DNA from: Calderihabitans maritimus
GTDB taxonomy: Bacteria; Bacillota; KKC1; Calderihabitantales; Calderihabitantaceae
Assembly: GCF_002207765.1 (NCBI RefSeq)
Contig: NZ_BDGJ01000198.1
Coordinates: 1,652 to 41,672, forward strand
Length of the DNA stretch: 40,021 nucleotides
Direction: 5' to 3'
The position numbers were made by a program, and so were the translations under genes. This document shows positions 23,101 through 31,321 of this stretch, in pieces (within the stretch, counting starts at the first letter, position 1; every line of letters begins with the position of its first letter). The notes under the pieces are model-generated. The model was given only the letters and a program-made list of their open reading frames with translations, searched no databases and was not told the origin of the DNA.

Positions 23101-23505
23101 ATGCCTTGGTGGCGGATAACTTTAGCCTTAAATCGAAATGACCGGGGCTTTACCCTGCTGGAAGTTACGGTAGTGGCGGTAGTGCTTGGCATTCTGGCCG
23201 CCATGGTCGTTCCCCGCTATCTGGATGCTCCCGAGCGGGCCCGGGAGAAGGCGCTCCTGGTGGACTACCGTACCTTCCAGGAGGCGTTGAGCCTCTACTA
23301 CCAGGACTACGGGGACTACCCCCATGACAGTAACGGGCTGGAAGAGCTGGTACCGGATTATCTGAAAAAGGTTCCCTCCTATCCCTGGGGAGGGGAGTAC
23401 TCCTACTATTATGATTCCCGCGGAAAAGACGGTAAAACCCCCGGTTACAAGATAGAAGCCGAAGGCAGTGGGAAAGAACCTTTGCAAGTGAACTACGACG
23501 GTTAG
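23101..23505 (+). CDS. Second GspG-like pilin
   Basis: Prepilin of 134 aa with a leader ending NDRG before FTLLEVTVVAVVLGILAAMVVP. The globular part again has the GspG blocks YYQDYGDYPHDSNGLEELVP and YPWGGEY. It resembles a type II secretion major pseudopilin. The frame extends upstream, but ATG 23101 gives the normal short leader and follows GGGGTGGGG. It lies past the hairpin behind pilA, so it may be made in lower amount. Minor pilin or second fibre subunit cannot be told apart here. Confidence 0.83.
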   Translation: MPWWRITLALNRNDRGFTLLEVTVVAVVLGILAAMVVPRYLDAPERAREKALLVDYRTFQEALSLYYQDYGDYPHDSNGLEELVPDYLKKVPSYPWGGEYSYYYDSRGKDGKTPGYKIEAEGSGKEPLQVNYDG

Positions 23506-23520
23506 CCTTGAGGTGCGGAT

Positions 23521-24267
23521 ATGCTATGGCTCTTCTTTTTTTTATTGGGAACGGTAGTTGGCAGTTTTCTCAACCTGTGTATCGACCGCATACCCCGGGG
23601 AGAATCGGTAGTCCTGCCCCCCTCCCGCTGTGACAGTTGCGGCAGGCAGCTGAAATTTTACGACCTGGTACCGGTGGTTAGCTACCTCCTGCTGGGAGGG
23701 CGTTGCCGCTACTGTCGGAAGAAAATATCCCCGCGCCAGCCTTTGGTAGAGCTGGCGGCCGGTTTTATTTTCAGCAGCCTTTATCTTTATTACGGAATAA
23801 GCGTGAACACCTTCAAGTACCTGGTTCTGGTATCCGTGCTTCTGGTAGTCTTCTTTATCGACCTGGAGCACCTGCGCATTCCCGACCGCGTGGTGGTCGC
23901 GGCACTGCTCTTAGGAACGTTTATGGCGGCCTTAACAAGAGAACTGGTCCCGGAAGCGCTGCTGGGAGCGGCCGCCGGGTTCTTGCCTCTTTTTTTCCTG
24001 GCGGTAGTAAGCCGCGGCGGAATGGGTGGCGGCGATGTCAAGCTGGCGGGAGTGCTGGGAATCTTTCTGGGCTGGAAGAAGATTTTGTTGGTTTTATTTC
24101 TGGCTTCCTGCCTGGCGGCGGCGGTGGGGTTGCTGGCCATAGCTTCGGGAAAAAAGGGCCGCAAAGATCCCCTTCCTTTCGGTCCCTTTTTGGCCGTGGG
24201 AGTGGTGATCGTTCTCTTTTGGGGAACAGACATTGTCCAGTGGTACCGGTATTTCCTCTGGGATTAG
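23521..24267 (+). CDS. pilD: Prepilin peptidase / N-methyltransferase
   Basis: Aspartic membrane protease of 248 aa with about seven hydrophobic segments. The N-terminal domain has the zinc-type cysteines C37, C40, C62 and C65 in a cytoplasmic loop, linked to the methyltransferase function. Catalytic Asp residues are D114 (FIDLEH) and D172 (GGGD). It cleaves after the Gly of the pilin leaders encoded around it and methylates the new N-terminus. ATG lies behind TTGAGGTG. Confidence 0.93.
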   Translation: MLWLFFFLLGTVVGSFLNLCIDRIPRGESVVLPPSRCDSCGRQLKFYDLVPVVSYLLLGGRCRYCRKKISPRQPLVELAAGFIFSSLYLYYGISVNTFKYLVLVSVLLVVFFIDLEHLRIPDRVVVAALLLGTFMAALTRELVPEALLGAAAGFLPLFFLAVVSRGGMGGGDVKLAGVLGIFLGWKKILLVLFLASCLAAAVGLLAIASGKKGRKDPLPFGPFLAVGVVIVLFWGTDIVQWYRYFLWD

Positions 24268-24281
24268 GGCGGTGGTAATAA

Positions 24282-26219
24282 ATGGAGAAGGGACTGCTGC
24301 GGCGGGAACATCCCGGCCTGCTGGCGGCCATGCTGGTTTTAGGTACAGCGCCCCTCCTCGGCAATGCCTATGCCTGGCCGGTTCAGCTCGTATACTTTAT
24401 TCTGATGGCTGTTACCCTGCTTTACTACTGGCGGAAGGCGGGCAGGGAGGGGCAGTTTTTGGTGCCCGGCAGAAGGTTGTTTGCCGTTCTTCTTCTTTAT
24501 ATTTTAACCGCCACCCTAACTCTCTTCTGGACGGTGGATATAAACAACACTTTAATGGGGCTTCTCCAGTTGTACTTTTATCTTTTCCTTTTTTACCTGG
24601 TGTCGGCTACCTTTCAGCGGGAGCAAATGGAGAAGCTGGTTGGTATCGTGTTATTCAGCGGCATTTCGGTGGCCGCTTTGGGCATCCTAAGCTATCTTTT
24701 GTTGAAAAATCAACGGGTGCATTCCACCTTTATTAACCCCAACGCCCTGGGGATTTACCTGGCCATGGTTGTGCTTCTGGCCCTGAGCCTTTACCTGCAC
24801 CGGCCGAGAAAATCCCGTCTTCTTTGCGGGGGGATTGTACTGCTGGGGATATGCCTGATGCTTACTTTTTCCCGGGGAAGCCTGCTGGCCTTGGTTTTCT
24901 CCCTACCCCTGGTGTTGGCCGGTATTCCCGCTGGCCGGTCGCGCCGAGAGGCTTTGGCCCGACTGGTTTTAGTTGGGCTGACCGTAATTGCCGGTACCAA
25001 GCTGGTTATGGAAACGGCGCCTTACCTGCAGCAGACGCAATGGGCGCCGGATTTGCTGGCTTCCCTGGTCCGCAGCCGGAGTTTTCTCCCTTCTTCCGTG
25101 GCCGGGCGCTGGTCTTTCTGGGTGGTAGCCGCCAAGATGATTGCCGACCGGCCGTGGGGCGGGTTCGGTCTGGGGAACTACCACCGGGTTTACTTCAACT
25201 ATTATAACTATGACCGTTTTTATTCTCGTTATGCCCACAACCATTACCTGCAGACGGCGGCGGAGACGGGGATCCCCAGCCTGCTTTTATTCCTTTTATT
25301 TCTATTACTTTTTTACCGCTTAATTTACCAAAAGCGCACCTATGTTCGAGAGCCCCGCTATTTTTACGGCATGACGGCGGCGGCTACCGCTTTTCTGCTG
25401 CATATCGGGATTGACTTCAGCTGGGATATGCCAGCAGTGACCATGCTTTTCTGGGCCTTGCTGGGCCTGCTGGTAGCCCAACTGCGGGAAGCGGGAGCCA
25501 TCTTTTCTACGTATCGGTCGACCCGGTCGGGACGGTGGATAGCCCTGGCCGTTCTGCTGTTTTTTCTGGCCGGAACGGTCCAGCAGGCGGCGGGAGAATG
25601 GGCTGTAAGCCGGGGGCACAGGGCGCTGCGGGAGGGAGAAAAAAAAGAGGCGCTCCGGTGGTATTCCGTGGCAGCTGCGATCAACCCCTGGAACGCCCGG
25701 TACCACTCCTATCGGGCCCTGACTCTTGTTTCCGGGGAAGAAGGAAAACCTGCTGAGCGGGCGCAGGCTGTAGCGTGGTTACGGCGGGCGGTAAGCCTCA
25801 GCCCTTACAACGACTACTACCACCTTCGGCTCGGCCAGCTCCTTTGGCAGCAAGGAGAATTGGAGGAAGCGCGGCGGTATCTTTCTCGGGCCACCTTTCT
25901 GGGCGGCTTCAAGCCGGAACCTTATGTTGCCCTGGGCAACTTTTACCTGAGCCGGGGGAACCTGCCGGCGGCGGAGGAGGTTTTCCGCCGCGGGTTGCAA
26001 CTGGCCGATTTTGCTCTGGTCAATGCTCCCGATGAGTTAAAGCGCATCGAACTTCAAAAAGCGGTGGCCGATCTGCATTTAGGCCTGGCGCGGGTGTACG
26101 ACCTGCGGCGGGACTATGCCCGGGCGGCACGGGAACTGAAAGAGGTGCTGCAGGTCTTTCCCGGGCAACCGGTGGCCTTGAAAGTCTTGGAAGAATACCG
26201 GAAGACGGGGAAGATTTAA
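24282..26219 (+). CDS. O-antigen ligase/polymerase-family membrane protein with C-terminal TPR repeats
   Basis: A 645-aa protein. Residues 1-430 hold about ten or more membrane segments, and the Wzy_C/O-antigen-ligase signature lies around 300-345, including GFGLGNYHR and YAHNHYLQTAAETGIPS. Residues about 440-640 are tetratricopeptide repeats (ALREGEKKEALRWYSVAAAINP, GELEEARRYLSRATFLGG and others). Wzy_C enzymes move lipid-linked glycans to lipid A, wall polymers or, as PglL/PilO, to pilins. In the middle of a pilin operon, pilin O-glycosylation is a reasonable guess, with the TPRs binding the acceptor. Wall-polymer ligation is the alternative. The family is clear and the substrate is not. 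Confidence 0.8.
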   Translation: MEKGLLRREHPGLLAAMLVLGTAPLLGNAYAWPVQLVYFILMAVTLLYYWRKAGREGQFLVPGRRLFAVLLLYILTATLTLFWTVDINNTLMGLLQLYFYLFLFYLVSATFQREQMEKLVGIVLFSGISVAALGILSYLLLKNQRVHSTFINPNALGIYLAMVVLLALSLYLHRPRKSRLLCGGIVLLGICLMLTFSRGSLLALVFSLPLVLAGIPAGRSRREALARLVLVGLTVIAGTKLVMETAPYLQQTQWAPDLLASLVRSRSFLPSSVAGRWSFWVVAAKMIADRPWGGFGLGNYHRVYFNYYNYDRFYSRYAHNHYLQTAAETGIPSLLLFLLFLLLFYRLIYQKRTYVREPRYFYGMTAAATAFLLHIGIDFSWDMPAVTMLFWALLGLLVAQLREAGAIFSTYRSTRSGRWIALAVLLFFLAGTVQQAAGEWAVSRGHRALREGEKKEALRWYSVAAAINPWNARYHSYRALTLVSGEEGKPAERAQAVAWLRRAVSLSPYNDYYHLRLGQLLWQQGELEEARRYLSRATFLGGFKPEPYVALGNFYLSRGNLPAAEEVFRRGLQLADFALVNAPDELKRIELQKAVADLHLGLARVYDLRRDYARAARELKEVLQVFPGQPVALKVLEEYRKTGKI

Positions 26220-26231
26220 GGGGTGAAATCC

Positions 26232-26708
26232 TTGAAGGGACAGAAGATTTTTGCTAAGCAGCGGGGATTTACCCTAGTAGAAATGGCCATTGCCCTGGTG
26301 CTAATCGGGACTTTAACCGCTCTGGCGTTCCCATCCCTGCAGCGGTCGGTAGACCGGTTCCGGCTGTGGACGGCGGCCCGAGAACTGGCCGGTAATATTC
26401 GCTACCTGCAGCAAGAGGCGGTCAACGGCAAGAGTACCACCATCCATATGACTTTTGACACCGTCAACCACTATTACGTTATAGTTGAGAACGCGGCAGA
26501 GAAAAAGAAAATCTTTTTACCTCCCGGGTTCACTTTCGGCAGCGTAACCTTTAGCGATAATACCTTGCGGTTTACCATAGACGGGGCACCGTCGGGAGGA
26601 GGGGGCTATGCCGAGATTGTGAGTCCCCGTGGAGACAGGTACCAGGTGGTGGTAGCCGGGGCTACTGGAAGGGTACAGATAAAACCGCAAACTGAAGGCG
26701 GGGGATAA
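26232..26708 (+). CDS. GspH/FimT-type minor pseudopilin
   Basis: Prepilin of about 158 aa. The leader ends KQRG before FTLVEMAIALVLIGTLTALAFP, with Glu5 kept. The C-terminal region is a beta-rich GspH-like domain with an unusual Gly-rich patch (PSGGGG). GTG 26223 overlaps the AAGGGGTG ribosome binding site, so TTG 26232, six bases after it, is preferred; the difference is three residues in the leader. GspH/FimT proteins sit at the pilus tip and help start assembly, and in some species bind DNA. Confidence 0.82.
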   Translation: MKGQKIFAKQRGFTLVEMAIALVLIGTLTALAFPSLQRSVDRFRLWTAARELAGNIRYLQQEAVNGKSTTIHMTFDTVNHYYVIVENAAEKKKIFLPPGFTFGSVTFSDNTLRFTIDGAPSGGGGYAEIVSPRGDRYQVVVAGATGRVQIKPQTEGGG

Positions 26709-26711
26709 GCG

Positions 26712-27077
26712 GTGTGGCGGGATGATAAAGGGCTGACCCTGGTGGAGACGGTGGTGGCGGTGGCTCTGCTGGCTGCGGTTCTTATTCCTTTGTTTAATAT
26801 GTTCTATACGGGGATTCGGGGCTATACTGCTGCTGCCGAGGAAACGATACTTGTGAATTTAGCCCAGGGCAAAATAGAGGAATTGAAAGCAGAGGATTAC
26901 GACACTTTGACCGACCAGGGGCCTACAGTTTTCCCCGAATTTGCCGAATATATGTATGAAGTAGAAGTTTTGGAAATTGACCCGGAAAAGAAAATCAAGC
27001 AGATTACAGTTTCGGCATATTCGTTAGAAGAGCCCAACAGACGGGTACGGTTGGTTACCTGGGTGACGGAGAGGTAG
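26712..27077 (+). CDS. PilV/GspI-type minor pilin
   Basis: Short prepilin, 121 aa. The seven-residue leader VWRDDKG precedes LTLVETVVAVALLAAVLIPL; position 1 is Leu instead of Phe, and Glu5 is present. The following LVNLAQGKIEELKAEDYDTL is typical of PilV/GspI minor pilins, which join the priming complex. GTG start three bases after the previous stop. Confidence 0.8.
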   Translation: MWRDDKGLTLVETVVAVALLAAVLIPLFNMFYTGIRGYTAAAEETILVNLAQGKIEELKAEDYDTLTDQGPTVFPEFAEYMYEVEVLEIDPEKKIKQITVSAYSLEEPNRRVRLVTWVTER

Positions 27078-27082
27078 GCGCC

Positions 27083-27577
27083 ATGGACTGGAGAGACACG
27101 CGAGGTTTCACTCTGGTAGAAGTAATACTGACGTCAGTTATTATAGGGTTGCTCCTGGGGGGAGTCTATACCCTTCTTTCCGGGGGCATGCGCTCCTGGC
27201 AAGTTTCCGAAGGTCGAATAGACGTGCAGCAGAACGTCCGCATCGCGGTGAGCCGCATAGTGCGGGAAATAAGGGAGGCACGGCAGGTCCATGAAGACAG
27301 CGACGCCGCCAATCTTTTTTTGGTCGACCGGGAAGGCAGGATCATCTGGTATTATCTCCATTCCAGCGGCGACCTGCGGAGGGCAGTGAAAGAATACGGC
27401 GGTTTAAATTTCGGGGGGCATAATCCGGTAGCCTCGAACCTGAAGGAAGTTAGCTTTTCTTATAACCGCACTCCGATAGAAGAAAGCACTCTGGTGACCG
27501 TTAGAGTAACCGGCGTCGATTCCCGGGGAAAAGAATTTACTCTTTATACCCAGGCCCGGCTACGGGTAAGCGATTAA
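27083..27577 (+). CDS. PilW/GspJ-type minor pilin
   Basis: Prepilin of 164 aa with leader MDWRDTRG before FTLVEVILTSVIIGLLLGGVY. The VQQNVRIAVSRIVREIREA helix after the membrane segment is characteristic of the PilW/GspJ group. ATG behind GGAGAGG, five bases after the PilV-like gene. With its neighbours it would form the H-I-J(-K) tip complex. Confidence 0.82.
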   Translation: MDWRDTRGFTLVEVILTSVIIGLLLGGVYTLLSGGMRSWQVSEGRIDVQQNVRIAVSRIVREIREARQVHEDSDAANLFLVDREGRIIWYYLHSSGDLRRAVKEYGGLNFGGHNPVASNLKEVSFSYNRTPIEESTLVTVRVTGVDSRGKEFTLYTQARLRVSD

Positions 27578-27592
27578 AGGAAGGTGAAGCCA

Positions 27593-28879
27593 TTGAGCTG
27601 GGGCCGAAAATTAAGGGGGGAAGAAGGAAGCGCTCTTCCGTTAACGCTGCTGGTGGCGGTTCTCTTGCTGGTTCTGGGAAGCAGCCTCCTTTCTGCCGCT
27701 CTTTTGGAGAGGAATATAGCCCGGAACCAGTTGTTAAGCACCCAGGCCCTTTATGTGGCGGACAGCGGCATAGAGATGGTACTGGCCGAGTTGCAGTATG
27801 ATGAAGACTGGCTGAGCCTTTTTCCCGGGCTGGAGGAAGGGGAAACGGTCGTAGCCTTTGCTGAGGTTCCTATAGGCCGGGGAACCTTAAAGGAAGTTAC
27901 CCTGACCGACCGGGTAACGACGGTAGAGGTGCTTTCTGAAGCTGAGGTCAACGGCATAACCCGTTCGGTCAAGGCTCAAATTCTTAAGCCCGTTTTTGAG
28001 CACGGTTTTGCAGGGGCTACTGCCGGTTCCAGCGGCGGGGGCGGAAACGAGCTGACTATTCGGGCCAATTCTTATATTGAAGGAACCCTGGTTTTCCGGC
28101 ATAACATAAATATAAATACTCCCCAGGCCGAAATTCACGGGGATGTGGTGGCCGGGGGCAATATTGTAAATAAAGGACATATTACGGGAGATGCTCTGGC
28201 CGGCGGCGCTATTATCAATTCCGGAACTATTGACGGTGACCAGCTTCCTGATGCCGACGTCTACCTGCCGGAGATCCCTGAAGTAGACCTTGACTGGTAC
28301 GAGTCAAGAGCCGATGTTTTGTTCTCCGGAGACCAGACCTGGGATATAGCGGAATTGCAGGAGATAATTGATAACGAGTTGAACAACCGGCAGGGGATAA
28401 TCTACGTAGACGGCGATGTTACCATCAAGAATAAGGGGGAGGGTCAAGAAGGGAAAGAGGAAGAAGAAAAGGAAAAAGGATCAGATAAAGGCGGCAAAGA
28501 TGAAGGAGAAGAGGGAGATAAGAATGAAAGTAGAACAAACGTTTACCGCGGCAGGGTGATGCTAGTGACATCTCGCAGTATTGAGATAGATGGAGATCTG
28601 CTTCCGGATTCTACGGAAACCAGTGCCCTGGGTCTGGTTGCCTTCCAGGACATTGAAGTAGGAGGCAACACAAAAATTACCGGGGTTTTCCATGCCGGGC
28701 GCACTTTTCGAACGAGTGGAAATGCCGAAATTACAGGCACTATCGTAACTGATGATTTCATAGTGGACGGCCATCTCAACCTTATCTATGATGAGAATCT
28801 GGTAATTCAGTTACAGTCTTTTCTGCCGGGCAACAGGTTCCGGTTAGTTTCCTGGCAGGAATTTAGCAGTATTTTGTAG
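27593..28879 (+). CDS. PilX/GspK-like protein with repetitive beta domain and acidic insert
   Basis: About 428 aa. The short leader ends EEG before SALPLTLLVAVLLLVLGSSLL, a pilin-like first helix but without the usual Glu5, as is common in PilX/GspK-type subunits. YVADSGIEMVLAEL follows, the PilX_N mark. Residues about 155-215 and 317-395 carry short Gly/Asn-spaced repeats (GDVVAGGNIVNKGHITGDALAGG) resembling bactofilin-like right-handed beta solenoids. Between them a Lys/Glu/Gly-rich insert (about 281-313) is low-complexity and highly charged. GTG 27584 lies within the ribosome binding site region, so TTG 27593 is preferred. It likely sits at the pilus tip. Family assignment beyond the N-terminus is tentative. 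Confidence 0.72.
   Translation: MSWGRKLRGEEGSALPLTLLVAVLLLVLGSSLLSAALLERNIARNQLLSTQALYVADSGIEMVLAELQYDEDWLSLFPGLEEGETVVAFAEVPIGRGTLKEVTLTDRVTTVEVLSEAEVNGITRSVKAQILKPVFEHGFAGATAGSSGGGGNELTIRANSYIEGTLVFRHNININTPQAEIHGDVVAGGNIVNKGHITGDALAGGAIINSGTIDGDQLPDADVYLPEIPEVDLDWYESRADVLFSGDQTWDIAELQEIIDNELNNRQGIIYVDGDVTIKNKGEGQEGKEEEEKEKGSDKGGKDEGEEGDKNESRTNVYRGRVMLVTSRSIEIDGDLLPDSTETSALGLVAFQDIEVGGNTKITGVFHAGRTFRTSGNAEITGTIVTDDFIVDGHLNLIYDENLVIQLQSFLPGNRFRLVSWQEFSSIL
28446..28480 (+). repeat. Homopurine tract inside the PilX-like gene
   Basis: There are 35 consecutive purines on the coding strand, within a longer stretch (about 28425-28540) that is almost all purine. It encodes the Lys/Glu-rich insert. 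Confidence 0.85.
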
Positions 28880-28910
28880 AAAAATAGAAGGCTATGCAAG
28901 GAGGGTATTC

Positions 28911-29996
28911 ATGAGACTGTTGAGCCGGTTATGGAAAAGAAGAAAACCGGCCTTGGGTATCGACGTGGGAACCGACAGCATCAAAGTTGTAGAGGTACAA
29001 CGGACCGGAACCGGTTACGATATTTCACTGGCGGTCAAAAAGGATGTTCCCGTCGGGGCTTTAGAAGGCGGGAATATTCAGGATCTCGAAGTTCTGGTAG
29101 AGGTCCTGCGCTCCCTGACTGTGGAAAACGGACTGCAAGGGCGCCGGGTGGTATCTGCTATTTCGGGGGAGAAAGTAGTTATCAGGCATATTAGTGTCCC
29201 CTATATGTCTGACCAGGAACTGAAATCTTCTCTCAAGTGGGATTTGGATAAATATCTTCCTCTTTCCGGCGATGATCTGGTTATTGATTATGCCAAGCTG
29301 GGATCTTTTGAAAACGAAAATGGACGACAGCTTTCCGTACTGCTGGCCGCCGTTCCGTCATCGTTAGCCTACCGGTATTACGAGCTGTTTGAACGGGCGG
29401 GCCTGGAGGTCATTGCCATCGATATAGTCCCGATGGCTTTAGCCCGCTGGCTGTCATTAGTCAGGGAGAATGAGGAAATGTTTAACGATCCCGTGGCTTT
29501 ACTTGATATCGGTGCAAGTCTTACTACTTTAGCAGTGATTGAGCAAGGGTTGGTAACCTTTATTCGCTCCATCCATTTTGGCGGCTGGGAGATCACCCAA
29601 ATGGTAGCCCATACTCTGGGGCTGGAGGTGGCGGCCGCGCAGCAGTTGAAAGAAGAGGAAGGGCGGATTATGGTTTCAGGAGAAGAAGAGGTTACTTTGC
29701 CGGAGGAAAGGCAGAAATTAGAACTGGAAATAGCTATCCGGACCAGCCTGAATGACCTGCTCTACGAAATCAGGAGGTCGCTGGATTATTATAATCGGCA
29801 GCAGGACAAGGCGGCTTTAAAGGTGTTGTTTCTTTCTGGGGGAACTTCTTTGTTGCCGGGCTTAGTAGAGTTTTTGACCCAAGAATTGGAGGTTGAGACC
29901 CGGCTGGCGGTACCGAGTTCACCAGAACTACAGGCGGCAATAGACCCTAGCTTTGCCGTGGCTACCGGTCTGGCCCTCCGCGAGGTGGTACGGTGA
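28911..29996 (+). CDS. pilM: Type IV pilus assembly protein PilM
   Basis: Actin-like ATPase-fold protein, 361 aa. Phosphate-1 block LGIDVGTDSIKVVEV, a central VALLDIGASLTTLAV and a C-terminal FLSGGTSLLPGL block fit PilM. It is cytoplasmic and binds the N-terminus of PilN, linking the platform to the motors. AAGGAGGG precedes the ATG. Its stop overlaps the pilN start (TGATG), so pilM-pilN-pilO are translationally coupled. Confidence 0.92.
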   Translation: MRLLSRLWKRRKPALGIDVGTDSIKVVEVQRTGTGYDISLAVKKDVPVGALEGGNIQDLEVLVEVLRSLTVENGLQGRRVVSAISGEKVVIRHISVPYMSDQELKSSLKWDLDKYLPLSGDDLVIDYAKLGSFENENGRQLSVLLAAVPSSLAYRYYELFERAGLEVIAIDIVPMALARWLSLVRENEEMFNDPVALLDIGASLTTLAVIEQGLVTFIRSIHFGGWEITQMVAHTLGLEVAAAQQLKEEEGRIMVSGEEEVTLPEERQKLELEIAIRTSLNDLLYEIRRSLDYYNRQQDKAALKVLFLSGGTSLLPGLVEFLTQELEVETRLAVPSSPELQAAIDPSFAVATGLALREVVR

Positions 29997-30541
29997 TGGA
30001 TACTATTAATCTATTACCGGCGGAACTCCGCCGCCGTCAGGAGATAGATTGGAAACGGGTGGGGTGGCTGGCCGGTATAGCTGTATTGCTGTTCGTATTG
30101 GTTTCCGCTTATCTAGTTTTTTTATTAACTTGGTGGAGCAATGAAAGACAGTTGAAGCGTTTGGAACTGGAACTGGACGGACTGCGCCCCAAAGTACTCC
30201 AGGTGCAAAAAATGCAGCAGGAAATCAAGGATTTAGAGGAAAAGGTTGCTTCCCTGGAGGAGATTTTGAAGAACCGCATCCAGTGGAACCGGCTGCTGAG
30301 TGAAATTAATGAACGAATGCCTGAGGATTTATGGATAACGGAAATGACAGCCGATGAAAAAGGAGTAATCATCATCAAGGGGAAGGCTTCTTCCCTTACT
30401 TCGGTTGGTGTATTTATTTTCCAGCTCAAACAGATCCCCTACTTCAATTACGTCGGGCTGGTATCGGGAGAAGAAAAGGCTGCGGAAGCGGTTGTGGAAT
30501 ATGAAATCAGCGTTAGATTGGCTGAAAGAAGGAGTAACTGA
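29996..30541 (+). CDS. pilN: Type IV pilus assembly protein PilN
   Basis: Bitopic membrane protein of 181 aa. The N-terminal INLLPAELRRR matches the conserved PilM-binding motif (INLLP). One membrane segment (about 22-45), a coiled coil (about 48-90) and a small ferredoxin-like domain follow. ATG 29996 overlaps the pilM stop by one base; the GTG three bases earlier is a less likely start. Confidence 0.9.
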   Translation: MDTINLLPAELRRRQEIDWKRVGWLAGIAVLLFVLVSAYLVFLLTWWSNERQLKRLELELDGLRPKVLQVQKMQQEIKDLEEKVASLEEILKNRIQWNRLLSEINERMPEDLWITEMTADEKGVIIIKGKASSLTSVGVFIFQLKQIPYFNYVGLVSGEEKAAEAVVEYEISVRLAERRSN

Positions 30542-31308
30542 TGTGGAATAATCTATCATCCCGGAACCGAAAACTCCTGCTGGTGGGCGGCGCTGTTCTG
30601 GTCATCCTTCTTTTTTACCGTTTTGTTTGGCAGGGACAGTACGCCCGCTATCTGGAGGGCAAGCAGCAGTTGATGCAGAGAAAAAAGGAGATAGAAGTGG
30701 CCCTGAGGAAGGTTGATCGTCTGCCTTCCTTGGAGAGGCAGAGGGCCCGGCTGGAAAACCGGCTCCGGGAGATAAAGCGAAAATTTGACCGGGATATTGA
30801 GAGCGGTGTTCCTTACGTGGAAATGGGCCTGGAGTCCCGGAATCGGGTGCGGTTGGCGGCAATTCACCCGCAGCCGGTGGTGAGCAAGGGGAGTTACCTG
30901 GTACTGCCTTTGCAGCTAAGGCTTCAAGGGGACTACCCTTCGCTCCTGGACTATATCTACAGTATTGAAAACTTGCCCTCCTTGGCCGAGATTAACAGTA
31001 TCAGAATTACCGCCTTGGAAGAAGAGTTGATGCCGCAGCTGGAAGCGGAATTAAATATAGTCTTTTACAGTCTCCCCGAGGCGGAACCGGCAGAACTGGA
31101 TCTGGAGTGGCGGTTGGGACGGTTTGATATATTCAGTCCTGCCCTGCAGCAGCTGGTGGAGAGCACCTCTACCATTAGGGAAGCAGATACTAACCGAAGA
31201 CCTGAGCCCGGCGAGAAGTACCAGCCTGGAGGCGGGGAGCCGGAAAATTTCAAAGAGCGTCCACCGGAAAGCATTGACCGGGATCCCTATACTTTTCCCG
31301 TCAGGTAG
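30541..31308 (+). CDS. pilO: Type IV pilus assembly protein PilO
   Basis: A 255-aa protein with one membrane segment (about 13-28), a coiled coil (about 33-85) and a PilO-like ferredoxin-fold domain (YLVLPLQLRLQGDYPSLLDYIYSIENLP). The last 45 residues are Pro/Glu/Arg-rich and probably disordered. It overlaps pilN by one base. It forms the PilN-PilO alignment complex. No PilP or PilQ follows, as expected in a cell without an outer membrane. Confidence 0.9.
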   Translation: MWNNLSSRNRKLLLVGGAVLVILLFYRFVWQGQYARYLEGKQQLMQRKKEIEVALRKVDRLPSLERQRARLENRLREIKRKFDRDIESGVPYVEMGLESRNRVRLAAIHPQPVVSKGSYLVLPLQLRLQGDYPSLLDYIYSIENLPSLAEINSIRITALEEELMPQLEAELNIVFYSLPEAEPAELDLEWRLGRFDIFSPALQQLVESTSTIREADTNRRPEPGEKYQPGGGEPENFKERPPESIDRDPYTFPVR

Positions 31309-31321
31309 AAAGGAGACGAGC

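Noticed and set aside
23703-24278. 191-aa open frame on the plus strand
   Set aside because: It overlaps pilD in another frame, and the Gly/Arg/Pro-rich product is typical of shadow translation.
31124-31321. Upstream extension of the stalk/NPCBM protein
   Set aside because: The extra 66 residues overlap pilO in another frame and would bury the signal peptide; ATG 31322 with AAAGGAG is clear.
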